This document shows, piece by piece, positions 31,001 through 41,111 of a stretch of 64,000 nucleotides of DNA (its first letter is position 1; every line of letters begins with the position of its first letter). Below the pieces are notes generated by a model. That model saw only the letters and a program-made list of their open reading frames with translations, was not told the DNA's origin and made no database searches. Source of the stretch: Mesorhizobium onobrychidis. GTDB lineage: Bacteria > Pseudomonadota > Alphaproteobacteria > Rhizobiales > Rhizobiaceae. Where the stretch lies: the NCBI RefSeq assembly GCF_024707545.1, contig NZ_CP062229.1:6925501-6989500 (forward strand). Direction: 5' to 3'. A program made the position numbers and the translations under genes.

Positions 31001-31219
31001 GAGGAAAAATTGGTAGTGATCGGATGTGTCCGTGTCGAAATAGGCGTGTGATACGTCAACTGTGAGAACGCGCAAAAGCCCCGGTTCGCCGAATTGGTTC
31101 AGCGCGTTGTAGAGGATTGCGAGTGAGATGCCGGCTTGGGCGGCCCTTTGATGGACTTCTTCGACACGCGGATCGGTCAAATCGGCGAGCGCCACGCGTT
31201 GGCGCGTCGGCCTCAGAAC
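31001..31219 (-). pseudogene. irr: Irr/Fur-family regulator remnant
   Basis: Reads VLRPTRQRVALADL, a gap relative to the family, then AQAGISLAILYNALNQFGEP, GLLRVLTVDVSHAYFDTDTS and DHYQFF, the DNA-binding half of an iron-responsive Irr-like Fur protein (family: LRPTRQRVALADLLF, SLATVYNTLNQFTEAGL, YFDTNxSDHHHF). The helix before AQAGIS is partly deleted and the C-terminal domain is missing. Confidence 0.65.
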
Positions 31220-31368
31220 AGTCGTACACAATATAGCTGCCGAGCACGGATCTCTGGAGTGGACCATGTCCCGATGTTCAGCTGGCGCCTCTATGGAGCT
31301 TCGCGGTGTCAGCAATGTGCCTTGTTCCTAGCCTTCTACGCGCTTTTGGCGGGTTCCAGAGCGTCTGA

Positions 31369-31384
31369 CGCAAGCGCCGTGCCA
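31369..31384 (-). promoter_or_regulatory. Sigma-54 promoter (-24/-12)
   Basis: On the minus strand TGGCACG-GCGC-TTGCG, a match to TGGCAYR-N4-TTGCW at all but the last position, with GG and GC ten bases apart. It points at the irr-like/prxS-like remnants. A NifA-type upstream site lies about 77 bp upstream. Confidence 0.75.
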
Positions 31385-31460
31385 TATGACTTAAGGCTAG
31401 GCAATCACACTACTTTTGCAGCGACGGGGCATCGCCCGAAGAAATTCGCAAACCTTCTTT

Positions 31461-31476
31461 TGTCCGAAGCTGGACA
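31461..31476. promoter_or_regulatory. NifA upstream activator site
   Basis: TGTCCGAAGCTGGACA fits TGT-N10-ACA exactly. It lies about 77 bp upstream of the sigma-54 element at 31369-31384, the usual spacing for NifA activation. Confidence 0.7.
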
Positions 31477-31581
31477 AGAATGTCGGAAGCCCGAACAAAA
31501 GGATGGAGCCCGGGCCGGCGCTACGGACAAGCGGCGTGGCCTGCCCCTGAAATGTCCTCGCTTTGAGGTCGGTCTGCGAGA

Positions 31582-33029
31582 CCGGTAATTTCTCTGGGGT
31601 CAGGCGGCATGCAGAAGAGGCGGTTTAAGCTTGATTATTGCAGGCACGTTCGGTTCAGGCTGTCGAAACGGTGCCCGCAGCCGGTTGCGAAGTTCGCCAT
31701 TGATCTCCGCCGCCCGGACCTGCATGAGCATATGCGCACCCTGGAGCGACCAGCGCATCTGCTGCTTCTTGACCATCCGCTTTCCGACGAGTGAAGTCAC
31801 TGCCGACCGGGCGAGAGTGTTGGCGACGCGAAGCCCAGCCCGGTAGCGCTTTCCGTAGTTGACGATCGCACTGCGGTTCGAACGGACAGGTCAGGAGCTG
31901 CGCGCCGAAGCTGTGAAGCCGTGCGCTCCAGAACCTGTCTTCTTCCTGCGAATCCTTCAGTCTCGCCAGGAGACGCTCCAAGTCGCGGACCGCGCGATCG
32001 ACCTGCCCATGCCAGAGACGCGATTTCGTGGCTCTGATGCCTCTGTCGATGGAGGTAAGGATTTCGGGGAGATCGGATCGGGATCGGGCCATGTGATCGG
32101 AGATCTGCTGCATGGGCTGGATCTTCATAGCGATGTGGAACCAGTCGATGATGTGGTCATCGGTTTCGGCATAGCGCGGGGCAGGCGCTTAGGAATTTCT
32201 GCGCCATCTGAAATCACGGTGCGTCGCCGAAGCCGCAATACCCTTCGCGCCGAAGTGCATGCAGAGTTCGGTCTCGGATTGGTTGTTGGTCGGTGCTGCC
32301 GGTGACGAAATAGCGGCCGCCGCGATCGCATTTGGCTACAACGAACTCGAAGTTTCTCGCTGAATTGGGATCGGCGCTGCGAACATGGGCTGTATCGATG
32401 CTGATGACGAACTCTTTGCGACGATCACCGGAAAGCTGCATTTCGAGCTGACGTCGTTCATCCGTTTGAAACCTCGCGCGCCATGTTTCCTGCGCGATCT
32501 GGCCGTCGAGCCGCTCGCCGATCCTGATGGTGCGCTTGCGCACAGTCGCGTGCGTCTCGGTGGCCTCAATGAGCAGGAAATCGGCGAGCACGCTCGCCGC
32601 CTGCCGGTAGGGCATAATGCTCCCCAGCCGAGCCGTCAATTGCGTCAGCTCTGGCGTCGCTGAGATCGGGACAGACTTCCTTCAGCGGCGCGAAGGCGCC
32701 GACCATGCCCGGGTAACACTCCCGGCACAGCATCCAGCGCGGATTGCGAACCTCAACGGTGCCGAAGACGGTTCGGATCCGGCGAGTCGTGTAGTCCTTG
32801 ACTGGCCGGAACATATGGCAATCCGGGCAGATCCGGCGAACGAGGGAATATGTCTCCGCCTCGTGGCTCTTGTCAATCCGGACTTCTCTCAACGACAAAC
32901 GTCGCCGAACTCGTTCTTTCCCTCGATCGTGATCGTCCATTCCACCACCATCGCTTTGTCTCCGACAAAACAATGCGGATGGACTGCTCGGACCTAACAA
33001 CCCGTATTCGACCCCAGAAAAATTACCGG
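31582..33029 (-). mobile_element. ISKra4-family element with 20-bp inverted repeats
   Basis: The ends are CCGGTAATTTCTCTGGGGTC (31582-31601) and, reverse-complemented, CCGGTAATTTTTCTGGGGTC (33010-33029), 19 of 20 identical. The 1,448-bp interior holds one frameshifted transposase. A third, isolated copy of the right end lies at 35859-35894. No target duplication was resolved. Confidence 0.8.
31600..32940 (-). pseudogene. ISKra4-family transposase, frameshifted
   Basis: Ordered pieces in several frames: the zinc-finger-like N-terminus (RRICPDCHMFRPVKDYTTRR, NPRWMLCRECYPG), LGSIMPYRQAASVLADFLLI, HATVRKRTIRIGERLDGQIA, EFVISIDTAHVRS (first catalytic Asp), TVISDGAEIPKRLP, then DWFHIAMKIQPMQQISDHMA, and at the end MTSLVGKRMVKKQQMRWSLQ with GAHMLMQVRAAEING. 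This matches ISKra4 architecture. At least three frameshifts. Confidence 0.8.
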
Positions 33030-33417
33030 AATCGTCCAATGTACGACGATGTTGGACATGCGACATAGTCGGTTTAATCTATTGCCTTGTATCTAAACGA
33101 TTTTTTCTTTGGCGCGCATTTTGCATCGTGTCATCCGCAAACGCGTCACGGATCGACGATAATCGTGCGGAGAATGTCGAGATGTTAGCACAATACTTTC
33201 TGCCACGGCCTACGTCAGGCCATCCTGCAGCAGGACGTTCCAGATGCTGATCAAGAAAGAAGCGGTACTCGCCAAAGAATAGTTGAGCCAAGGCTGCACA
33301 GGCGCTTTTGCCGGGGTTGTTCTCGGCGCGGACGCCTACTCTGCAACCGGTCCGAATCGGCCGGTTCTTGCATCTCCACAAAGGGCGCATTGTCACGGCA
33401 ACTGGGGAGGGCGACCA
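33030..33417. other. Upstream region of the M16 peptidase remnant
   Basis: About 390 bp, AT-richer than its neighbours near 33065-33200, between the ISKra4 right end and the peptidase start. No gene or defensible promoter seen. Confidence 0.4.
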
Positions 33418-34772
33418 ATGATCTATGCTGGAATGATTTCGCGTATCCGTGCATTTGCCCTGAGCATGGCCGCGCTGCAAACTCTGATGACCTGGGAAGC
33501 GGCGGCCGTCGAGGTCCCTCGAGCCGAATCCGAGATTGGAAATTTCCTGCTGAGCAATGGCATCGAGGTGGTCGTCATACCCGATCACCGGGCGCCGATC
33601 GTCACGCACATGGTCCGGTACAAGGTCGGCAACGCCGATGAGCCACCCGCCAAATCCGTGCATGGCTCATTTCTTGGAACATCTGATGTTCAAGGGCACG
33701 GAGAAGCACCCGGCCGGCGAGTTTGGCGCAAAGGTCGCGGAGATCGGCGGCGAGCAGTACGCCTTCACTTGGGTCCGACTACACCGCTTACTTTCAGACG
33801 GTCACGCCGGAGGCGTCCGGGACCATGATGGAATTCGAAGCTGACCGGATGCGCCACCTCGCACTCACCGACGCGGTGATCGTTCCGGAGCGCAATGTCG
33901 TTCTCGAGGAGCGGCGCTCGCCCGTCGAGGACGATCTCAACCAGCTTCTCGATGAGGAGATGCAGGCGACCTCATCAACCATCCTTACCGGTACTCGGCC
34001 GGATGCACGACATGGAACAGCTCAATTGCGGGGGCGCCATAGCCTTCTATGATCGCACCATGCCCTCAACAACGCCATACTGGTCGTGGCAGGCGACGTG
34101 GACTCCGCGACGGTGCACAAGCTGGCGAAGAAGACCTACGGGACCATACCGCGCGGCCGAGACCTGCCGCCGCGGGTGGGGCCGCAGGAGCCGGAGCAGA
34201 CCGCGAGGCGGACGTCGTGCTCAACCGCCCCGCGCGAGCCGTGCCGAGCTTCCAGAAGTCCTGGGTGGCGCCTTCAGAACGACCGAGCCGGGCGAAGCGG
34301 AAGCCCTCGATCTTCTGTCGGAAATTCTCGGCGGAGGACCGCGCAGCCGAATCTATCAGGAATTGGTGGTGAAACAAGCCTTCCGGTCAGCGCCTATTTC
34401 CAGGGAACGTCGCTCGATCCGTCGAGCTTCACGATTTATGGCTCGCCGCGGGGCGAGGCGAAGATCGAGGCGGTGGAAGACGCGATCAACGCTGAAGTTC
34501 GGAAATCATCGAGGCCGGCGTTACGGATGGCGAGCTCGAGCGGCCAAGAACCGACTCGTGCGCTCGATGATCTTCGCACGCGACAGCCAGGCGGGGGAAT
34601 GGCCAACATCTACGGGGCGGCACTTGCCATCGGCAGTACTGTGGAGGACGTGCAGGAATGGCCAGAGAGGATTCGCGGGGTAACGGCGACGGAGGTGCAG
34701 TCGGATGCCAGGAAGTATCTTGATCCGGACCGATCGGTGGCGGGATATCTGCTGCCGCGAGAAAGCGCATGA
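33418..34772 (+). pseudogene. M16-family zinc peptidase, shattered
   Basis: Starts with a signal-peptide-like [20 protein letters not shown] and continues with [20 protein letters not shown]. The zinc motif HxxEH is visible as [15 protein letters not shown] in another frame. Further pieces are [80 protein letters not shown] and, at the end, YLDPDRSVAGYLLPRE. At least six frame changes are needed, so no protein is made. Such peptidases are periplasmic and often occur in pairs; no partner is present. Confidence 0.82.
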
Positions 34773-35048
34773 GATTGAAAAGCAATGACGATATTCAACC
34801 GATTGTCCCTCGGGGCCACCAAGCGTGGGTCGGGCCGGGACTGCGATGAATGTTCGTGTAAGAGAAGCAGACAGAATCTTGCAATGTGGACCGCGAAGGG
34901 CAACGAATCCCGCCGCAGGTATCGGAAATGCGCGAAGGGCATCTAGTTGTACCCGATCGTCCCCAGTTGGGGCACCGAGCCAATCGAGGCAGCGCTAGCC
35001 AAGCATCCACCAGCGAATTCAAGATGGCAACCCAGAGGAGCAAAGCCA

Positions 35049-35804
35049 ATGATGCATCCCGATCTCATGAAGCGTTTTGACCTTACCGGCCGTTCGGCGC
35101 TGGTCACCGGCGGCGCGCGAGGCATCGGTCTGGAAATTGCGCGCACGCTAAGGATGGCCGGCGCCTCGCTCACGCTAGCCGATCTCGACCTCGACGCTAC
35201 CAGGAAGGCCGCAGCCAATGTAGGTCCCGACGTCGGTGCCTTCCGCTGCGACGTCACCGATCCGCAGTCAGTGCGCGACCTAGCCGCAGCGATCGGCCCT
35301 TGCCTGGATATTCTCGTTAACAATGCCGGCGTCGGACGCGAGGGGCTGACGCGAGAAACAAGTGACGAGGACTGGCGGTTCGTGATCTCCGTTAACCTCG
35401 ACGGCGTGTTCTATTGCTGCAGGACCTTCGGCGCGGCGATGGCTGAGCGCGGTTCGGGCAACATCGTCAATATTGGCTCGATGTGCGGCTTCATCGTTAC
35501 GAAGCCGCAGAACGGTCCAGCGTACCACGCTAGCAAGGCCGGCGTGCACATGCTCACAAAGACCTTCGCCTGCAAATGGGCACTATCGGGCGTTCGCGTC
35601 AACGCGGTCGCTCCAGGATACATCCCCACGAAGATGACCAGTAGCCCCGGCGACGACATTTCGACCTGGGTCGAACTCACGCCGATGGGCCGCTTGGGCC
35701 GCACGGAGGAGATCGCAAATGTCGTTCAGTTTCTCGCTAGCGACGCCTCCAGCTACATGACCGGCGCAGTTCTTAACGTGGATGGAGGGTACACGAGTTG
35801 GTAA
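35049..35804 (+). CDS. Short-chain dehydrogenase/reductase
   Basis: NAD(P)-dependent oxidoreductase of 251 residues. It has the cofactor motif TGGARGIG (residues ~18-25), NNAG, a catalytic Ser in NIVNIGSMCGF, and Tyr/Lys in YHASK, with a C-terminal SYMTGAVLNVDGG typical of classical SDRs. The start at 35049 has AGAGGAG upstream; the frame is open further back, but that part is not family-like. Intact, unlike its neighbours. Substrate unknown; sugar alcohol, polyol or 3-oxoacyl substrates are all possible. Confidence 0.88.
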   Translation: MMHPDLMKRFDLTGRSALVTGGARGIGLEIARTLRMAGASLTLADLDLDATRKAAANVGPDVGAFRCDVTDPQSVRDLAAAIGPCLDILVNNAGVGREGLTRETSDEDWRFVISVNLDGVFYCCRTFGAAMAERGSGNIVNIGSMCGFIVTKPQNGPAYHASKAGVHMLTKTFACKWALSGVRVNAVAPGYIPTKMTSSPGDDISTWVELTPMGRLGRTEEIANVVQFLASDASSYMTGAVLNVDGGYTSW

Positions 35805-35858
35805 GTGTAGAATGACGAGGATATCCTTAAGGGCCTCGTACGTCCTTCTGCCAAGAGA

Positions 35859-35894
35859 CCGGTAATTTTTCTGGGTCGAATACGGGTTGTTAGG
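35859..35894. repeat. Solo copy of the ISKra4 right end
   Basis: CCGGTAATTTTTCTGGGTCG and the next 16 bases match the outer 37 bp of the element's right end (32994-33029 reversed) except for one missing G. No transposase follows; IS701 DNA starts directly after it. Confidence 0.7.
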
Positions 35895-36440
35895 CCCCTT
35901 CGTCCCGATGCGCCGACTCAAGCTCGTCCAGGACGCATCGGCCAGCATTGTCTCGGCTGCGATCGACAGCGTGTCAGGAATCGGTTTTTGCGCGGGCGAC
36001 CGTGGCAGGCGACCGGAAAGATCAGAGACACATCGACCGGGTAAACCTTCTGGTGCCTGGGGATGCCGACGGCCCAGCGAAACTTTGCGTGCACTGAGTC
36101 CATAGCGGAAGGTGGAAGAGAGGCCTTAGCCGGCATCGGCAAGCACGGTTCCAAACCGCACGCCGACTGCCGTCAGCCGATCGATCTCTTCGAGCGCCAT
36201 CTCAGGCTTCGTCCGTGCGTTGCGCCAGATCTCCAGCACGCCGGCATGCTCCATACGCGCGGGATTGGTCGACCAGCTTTCCGACGGAACAGCCGCAGGC
36301 CCACCGCTACGGGGATCTCGTCGCGGGCATGCGTCAGCGACACGAGTGTCTGGCAGTTGGCGTTCTTGCCAAGCGCTGAAACATATAGCGGCGCCACCCG
36401 TTGACCTGCCAAAGTAATGCTGAAACGGGAGGCTGTTGTA
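35895..36440 (-). pseudogene. IS701-family transposase remnant
   Basis: Pieces AGQRVAPLYVSALGKNANCQ, RTKPEMALEEIDRLTAVGVR with FGTVLADAG, and KFRWAVGIPRHQKVYPVDVS follow the order of an IS4-superfamily IS701 transposase (ALGKxANCQ, KxxxALExID, VLADAGYG, WAVGIPxxxxVYP). Frameshifted and missing both termini. Confidence 0.65.
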
Positions 36441-36855
36441 AGTTCCAGACGGGGGTCCCGTTTGTTTGGATGCCGATCAGTCCAAATGCGGGGTCCATGC
36501 CTAATCACATCTCGAAATCGCGCGCGACTATTTCTTCGGAACTGGGGGCGGAATGATTTTGGAATCAGGGGGCGGATTACCTCCGAATTTACACTCTGGT
36601 TGAGCGCCCTCCCAACCTTGGTAGGAGCGTGCATCTTTGCGCCTGCTAATCTGCCGCTCGCAGGATTCAATCACAAAGGCATATGCGAGAAGCGTTGGGT
36701 ACGGGCGGCTATGATGTGCGAGCGGGATTCTTCTCCCTTTCAGAGGCCGATATCTCCGGTCTCTGCTTCGAGAGAATTCGTGCGCGTGCCAGTGATGATA
36801 TGAGGCACCAGGTGCCCCTGTGGCTCCACGAAACGTTCCGATTGGGAGAATACCG
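36441..36855. other. Stretch without a recognisable gene
   Basis: About 415 bp between the IS701 remnant and the acetyltransferase gene. Only short frames. The last ~15 bases (GGGAGAATACCG) form the ribosome binding region of the next gene. Confidence 0.4.
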
Positions 36856-37389
36856 GTGATCACGCGTCAGACCGAACGTTTAATCCTCACCCCAATACAG
36901 CGCGGACACGAGGCAGAGTTGTTCAAGCTGCACAACGATCCGCTTGTGCAGAAAGCGATCTTCAAGGATGTGCCGCAGACCACTGAGGACGTGCACGAAT
37001 GGCTCGATCGATACTCGGCCCAGTGGCGGAAGAACAGCTTTGGCGTCTGGCTGGTCTACGAAAAGTGCAATGCTGGACCGATGTTCATCGGTCGCTGCGG
37101 TCTGCAAGACTACGAGGACACTACCAATCCCGAATTTGCTTATGCATTTTTCGAACATGCGGCCGGACGAGGGCTGGGTCCGGAGGCCGCACGCTTCACC
37201 ATCACACATGCCTTGCGAAACTCGACCAAGGAAAAGGTTGTCGGCTTTATTGCGCACGGCAATGCACGGGCAGATCGGGCAGCCAAGAAACTTGGGCTGC
37301 GCTATATCGATGACCGCTTGTATTACGGAAAGCTTTACCGATACTACGAAATTACCCGGGAAGAGTATTTTTCACAACCTCATCACTAA
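36856..37389 (+). CDS. GNAT-family N-acetyltransferase
   Basis: RimJ/RimL-like acetyltransferase, about 177 residues: TRQTERLILTPIQRGHEAEL (typical N-terminus), GVWLVYEKCNAGPMFIGRCG, NPEFAYAFFEHAAGRGLGPE (substrate strand and acetyl-CoA helix, with RGLGPEA at the pyrophosphate loop) and NARADRAAKKLGLRYIDDR. The GTG at 36856 is preferred because GGGAGA lies 8 bases upstream and the protein then starts where the family does; an ATG at 36820 would add 12 residues. Substrate unknown. Confidence 0.82.
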   Translation: MITRQTERLILTPIQRGHEAELFKLHNDPLVQKAIFKDVPQTTEDVHEWLDRYSAQWRKNSFGVWLVYEKCNAGPMFIGRCGLQDYEDTTNPEFAYAFFEHAAGRGLGPEAARFTITHALRNSTKEKVVGFIAHGNARADRAAKKLGLRYIDDRLYYGKLYRYYEITREEYFSQPHH

Positions 37390-38180
37390 CACTACGTTGG
37401 CAGTTTCATCGACGGCTCCCTCGAGACCGTATGCGGCGCGAGCGGGTAAGGGCGCGTGTCGGCTCGGCTCAAATGATCGAACGCCGCACAACGACAACGA
37501 CGACATTGGACGCCATATCGACCTGACAGTCCGGCGGCACCAGCTGTGGCTGATTGCGGCGGAGAGCCTCTATTCCATGCAGGCGACCCGCCCCGCCAGG
37601 CCGCTCTGGGAGCAATTGCCGACTCGGGACGCTTTTTGATCGACGAGGCACATACCAACGGGTGCCTATGGACCGGGTGGCAGCGGCCTTGATAGGGGCG
37701 ATGCAAGGAACAGGAAACGCTTGACGCCTTCGCTCGCGAGCGCACGGGAGCCACCCTTTATAGTCGAGCCGCTTGTCCTCGGCGCGGACGGCATGCGAAT
37801 GTATCAACGTATCCGCCCAGTCTCCTCACCCGACTGAAACGGATCGCGAAGCCTCTGACGAGATGGTGACCGGGACTGGGGCCGGACGGGAACGTTGTTT
37901 ACCTGCGAGCAGGCCGGCGTCTCGCCGGGCATCATATGCAGGTCAAATGGGTTGACGGGCGGTGCGGTCTCATTTGCCGCCACGTCATATTCGAGGCGCA
38001 TTATGTTCACGATATCTCAGCCGAACCTTCTATCACAGAGCTTCTACGCGGCCAACCCAATCGCCTGCGTAGCGGTCGAGGCTCTAATCGCCGCTGGATG
38101 AAAGTTCAGTGACAGGTCAACGGCAAGGACGCCCGCGTCGGAGAGAAAATCAATAAGCTCGAAGCCATCTCTCTTAAAGC
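37390..38180. other. Stretch without a recognisable gene
   Basis: About 790 bp of short overlapping frames. None gave a family pattern I can name. Probably degraded DNA between the acetyltransferase and IS5 remnants. Confidence 0.4.
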
Positions 38181-38185
38181 AGTCG

Positions 38186-38280
38186 GCGGGTCCACCGAGG
38201 TTCAGATAGCCGCGATCCCACAGATCGGCTTCAATGATCCGCCAGCGGCCGATCAGTTGGCAGCCCGCGGGCGCGGTCAT
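38186..38280 (-). pseudogene. Conserved hypothetical protein, N-terminal fragment
   Basis: Starts at the ATG at 38280 with MTAPAGCQLIGRWRIIEADL then WDRGYLNLGGPA, the typical start of a small conserved bacterial hypothetical (pattern IGRWRIxExxLWDRDYLDLxxPA). Sequence after GPA no longer fits. A C-terminal piece of the same kind of protein lies on the other strand at 38983-39080. Confidence 0.4.
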
Positions 38281-38977
38281 GTCGGCCCCGCCAGCCGCTT
38301 CGGCAATCGCACCAGATTGTAGGCGGCAGCCGCGAAGATGAAGGCCCATCCGACGCGGTCGCGGCGACGCAACTTCTGCCCGGCGACGGTTTTGATCCAG
38401 CCGAACGCCTCTTCGATGCACTTTCTGATGCGCTGGCTGACGGCATAGCCACCGTGGCGCGTGGTGCGGCGATCGATCGCGGAACGGCGGCCGTTCGTGT
38501 TCAGCGCCACGTGCGGCGCGTCACCTTCATTGAGCGCAACTCGTTGATGAAGTCCTCCGCGTCATAGGCCTTGTCGGCGCCCAGCGTGATCGCCTGCGGC
38601 CGGTCGGCGCAGGGTTCGATCATATGCAGTGCGGCCACTCGCTCGGCATGCCCATCGGCCAGCGTCAGGCAGGCATCGACCAGCAGACCATGGCGGTTCT
38701 CCATCAGCCCGTGCCCCATGAAGCAGAGCTTGGCCTCCTTGCCACGCCCCTTGCGGTAGAGCCTGGCATCGGGGTCGGTGGTCGAAGCATGGGTCTCGTT
38801 CGACCGTTGCTGGCCATGGAAGACCGCTTCCGCGTTACGCCCGCCGTCCTGAGCCGGCGGCTCGCCTGAGCCATCTTCGCCCGAACCGTCCTTCGGCTTG
38901 AGGCTCTTCATCGACGCCCAGGCCTCGATCAGCGTTCCGTCGACCGAGAAGTGATCCGTGGAAAGGAGCTTCTTCAC
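38277..38977 (-). pseudogene. IS5-family transposase, truncated and frameshifted
   Basis: Starts inside the family sequence at MKKLLSTDHFSVDGTLIEAW (first catalytic Asp) and runs through TDPDARLYRKGRGKEAKLCF, LGADKAYDAEDFINELR and a frameshift near 38512. It ends with VALNTNGRRSAIDRRTTRHG, IRKCIEEAFGWIKTVAGQKL (catalytic Glu) and YNLVRLPKRLA. The N-terminal third is missing. Confidence 0.8.
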
Positions 38978-38982
38978 CCGAA

Positions 38983-39080
38983 GTCACAGGCGATGGCCAT
39001 GCCGAATTGCTCGACGACGGCTCGATCGAGATCACAATCCCTTCGGTGACAATGAATCATCGTTGCAAACCGATGGTGAG
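38983..39080 (+). pseudogene. Conserved hypothetical protein, C-terminal fragment
   Basis: Reads EVTGDGHAELLDDGSIEI on the plus strand, resembling the second half of the same hypothetical family as 38186-38280 (pattern DExSGDGxAELxDDGSIEIE), then loses the pattern. Opposite orientation to the N-terminal piece across the IS5 remnant. Confidence 0.35.
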
Positions 39081-39226
39081 CGCCTTTTTCAACAGCCCGC
39101 TAGGGATGCGACTCAAAAGTCCTCTAGCGCCGCGATATAAAAAATCTCATCGTAGTAATACACATTTCTTTCACGCCGTCGCAGCCAATATTGTCTATTT
39201 TGCTTAAACTATTCGAACCTATACCA

Positions 39227-40063
39227 TCACAATTCTATGATTCCGGCGCTAATCGCCTTTATAGCTGCGAGCGTTCTGCTAGAGACATCCAATTTTCTCA
39301 TCACATTCTTTATGTGGAAATTGACAGTATTATCGGAAATCTCTAGAATTTTTCCTGTCTCCCACGACGATTTTCCTCGCGCTACCCACGAAATACACTC
39401 CTTTTCTCTTTGAGAGAGACTGGTAGGCTCTTCGGCGCCACTCGAATTCGCGAACTCGGCGACCCTCGAAAGGAAGTGTATGGCGGCAAGCTCCAAGTAT
39501 GTTATAGTTATATTTTCGAATTCGCGGTCCATGACCCGAGCAAAGCTAACAACTGCAAAGCTGCCATCGGGGCAGTGCAATGGAATGCTAACGCCTGACC
39601 TTAAGCCGAACGTCGCGGCCTCCTCGAAAACGCGCCGTTCGTCTTCAGTCGTGCTTGCGTCATTGTACACCTCGCTCCAGCGAAAGGCTCCTGTCCGCTT
39701 TCGACTCGTCTTAATGATAGGGTCTATTTTGTCGTAGCCCATCTCGAAATAGCGCTGCTGCCACTCGTCAGGATAATTCAGCATGACCCGACGATCGCGC
39801 CGAGGCGTTTTCAATAATTTATGGTCGGGAGTAGGAGAGCCATATGCGATCCATGGGCAATCAAAATTCAGGGCAAAAGCACATACTAGGTCGAACAACT
39901 TCTCGGGTTGAGCAACACCGTCAGCCTGGTCTAGAAATCGGCCGAACTCGACCGCAAATGCCTCCTTGACGGCCGTTCGCAAGTCCGTCGAGGGGACCAA
40001 AGAAAACTGGTTGGAAACTCCGATTGCCAGCCTGGAGACTGCAGTCATTCGCGGGCTTTCCAT
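39227..40063 (-). CDS. LuxR-type regulator with acyl-homoserine-lactone domain
   Basis: About 278 residues from the ATG at 40063 (the frame is open to 40102). The N-terminal autoinducer domain keeps the signature residues in YPDEWQQRYFEMGYDKIDPI (Tyr, Trp, Tyr, Asp, Pro), FRWSEVY and FGLRSGVSIPLH. The C-terminal LuxR helix-turn-helix reads LSQREKECISWVARGKSSWE then ISDNTVNFHIKNVMRKL. It would bind DNA in response to acyl-homoserine lactone. No luxI-type synthase is visible, so here it is an orphan receptor. Lower GC than its surroundings suggests separate origin. Confidence 0.85.
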   Translation of the reverse strand: MESPRMTAVSRLAIGVSNQFSLVPSTDLRTAVKEAFAVEFGRFLDQADGVAQPEKLFDLVCAFALNFDCPWIAYGSPTPDHKLLKTPRRDRRVMLNYPDEWQQRYFEMGYDKIDPIIKTSRKRTGAFRWSEVYNDASTTEDERRVFEEAATFGLRSGVSIPLHCPDGSFAVVSFARVMDREFENITITYLELAAIHFLSRVAEFANSSGAEEPTSLSQREKECISWVARGKSSWETGKILEISDNTVNFHIKNVMRKLDVSSRTLAAIKAISAGIIEL

Positions 40064-40102
40064 AGTCTCTGCTCTGCAGCCACTTGCGCCTGGTGTGTTC
40101 AC

Positions 40103-40799
40103 TGGTGCACAAAGCTGCCGGGTTTACGGCGCCGTCTTCGGCAGACGGGCACCGCCAAACCACTATTCCATCCTCGCGCGCGATAAAGTTATTTTATGTT
40201 AAGTTTAGTTTTTGGAAGCTTTGTGAAAGTGGATAGATTGAAAAAATCTTGGATATAAGGCGTTTTGGCAGTCGGTCTTCGTGTAGCATATTAGGTGCGT
40301 TCTCCTGATTGCGTTGGTTAGCCGGCGCCATTGCTTCGCTATATGCCAGATGATGCTGGCGGGAGAGCCGATCACGGATTAGGTTTCCCACCGCTGTGAC
40401 GGCGCGTGACGACGACATGGGCGACGCGATCCGGCAGCCGAATTCAGGAACGGCGCCATCGACCAATTCTTCGGCAGCACGCAGGGTGATGACCTGGCGC
40501 ACAGTGAAGAGCTCCGGCTCGGGCGTCAGACGCACCCCACCCGCTCTCCGGAATAGACCAGGTCTAATACACCGACAGTTCTGCTGCTGTTCCGCATCGA
40601 TGACGACGTCGTGATCGATGCAGGTTCCGGGAATACTGCGGAGCGCGGGCGGAGATCAGCGTTCGTCACAGCCGTGCGGACCTGAACGATCACCTGTCCA
40701 CTGCTGGCGTGAGTTGCCCAGGCAACAGACTGCGCGTCGAGGCTTCCCCGATCGACGCTGATACAAAACTGCCGCGCAGCAGCAAGGCGCGGTTCTTCT
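40103..40799. other. luxR upstream region and unassigned DNA
   Basis: The first 150 bp are AT-rich (for example GTTATTTTATGTTAAG near 40188) and probably hold the luxR promoter, though no lux-box palindrome was found. The remainder has short frames without family pattern. Confidence 0.35.
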
Positions 40800-41111
40800 C
40801 TCGATGGACGTTGACCTGATCTTCGCTGCGAATGCCAAATCGGGAAGTAGGACAAGACCACGCGCGGAATGATAGCCGGCAGCGTGGTCACGATGATTGC
40901 AAGGCTCTCAACGATCATCCCCAGCGGGAGATAAGCGACGCACAAATGCAGGATAGGCTCCAGTCGCGACAGCGGGTCAGCGTTACTGGCACTCAGACAT
41001 AGGATAGAACGAACTGAGCAATAAGGATGCCGGTCAGGATAAGGGTGAGCATCCCGTGGTGGCCGCGTTCGCCTCGAAAGTCTCCCGTAGCATCATCAGT
41101 TGCGCGCAAGC
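40800..41111 (-). pseudogene. TRAP transporter large permease (DctM-like) scrap
   Basis: Two hydrophobic pieces in different frames, MLTLILTGILIAQFVLSYV and CVAYLPLGMIVESLAIIVTT with LPAIIPRVV, resemble adjacent membrane helices of a DctM-type TRAP permease. Everything else of the protein is missing. Confidence 0.45.
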
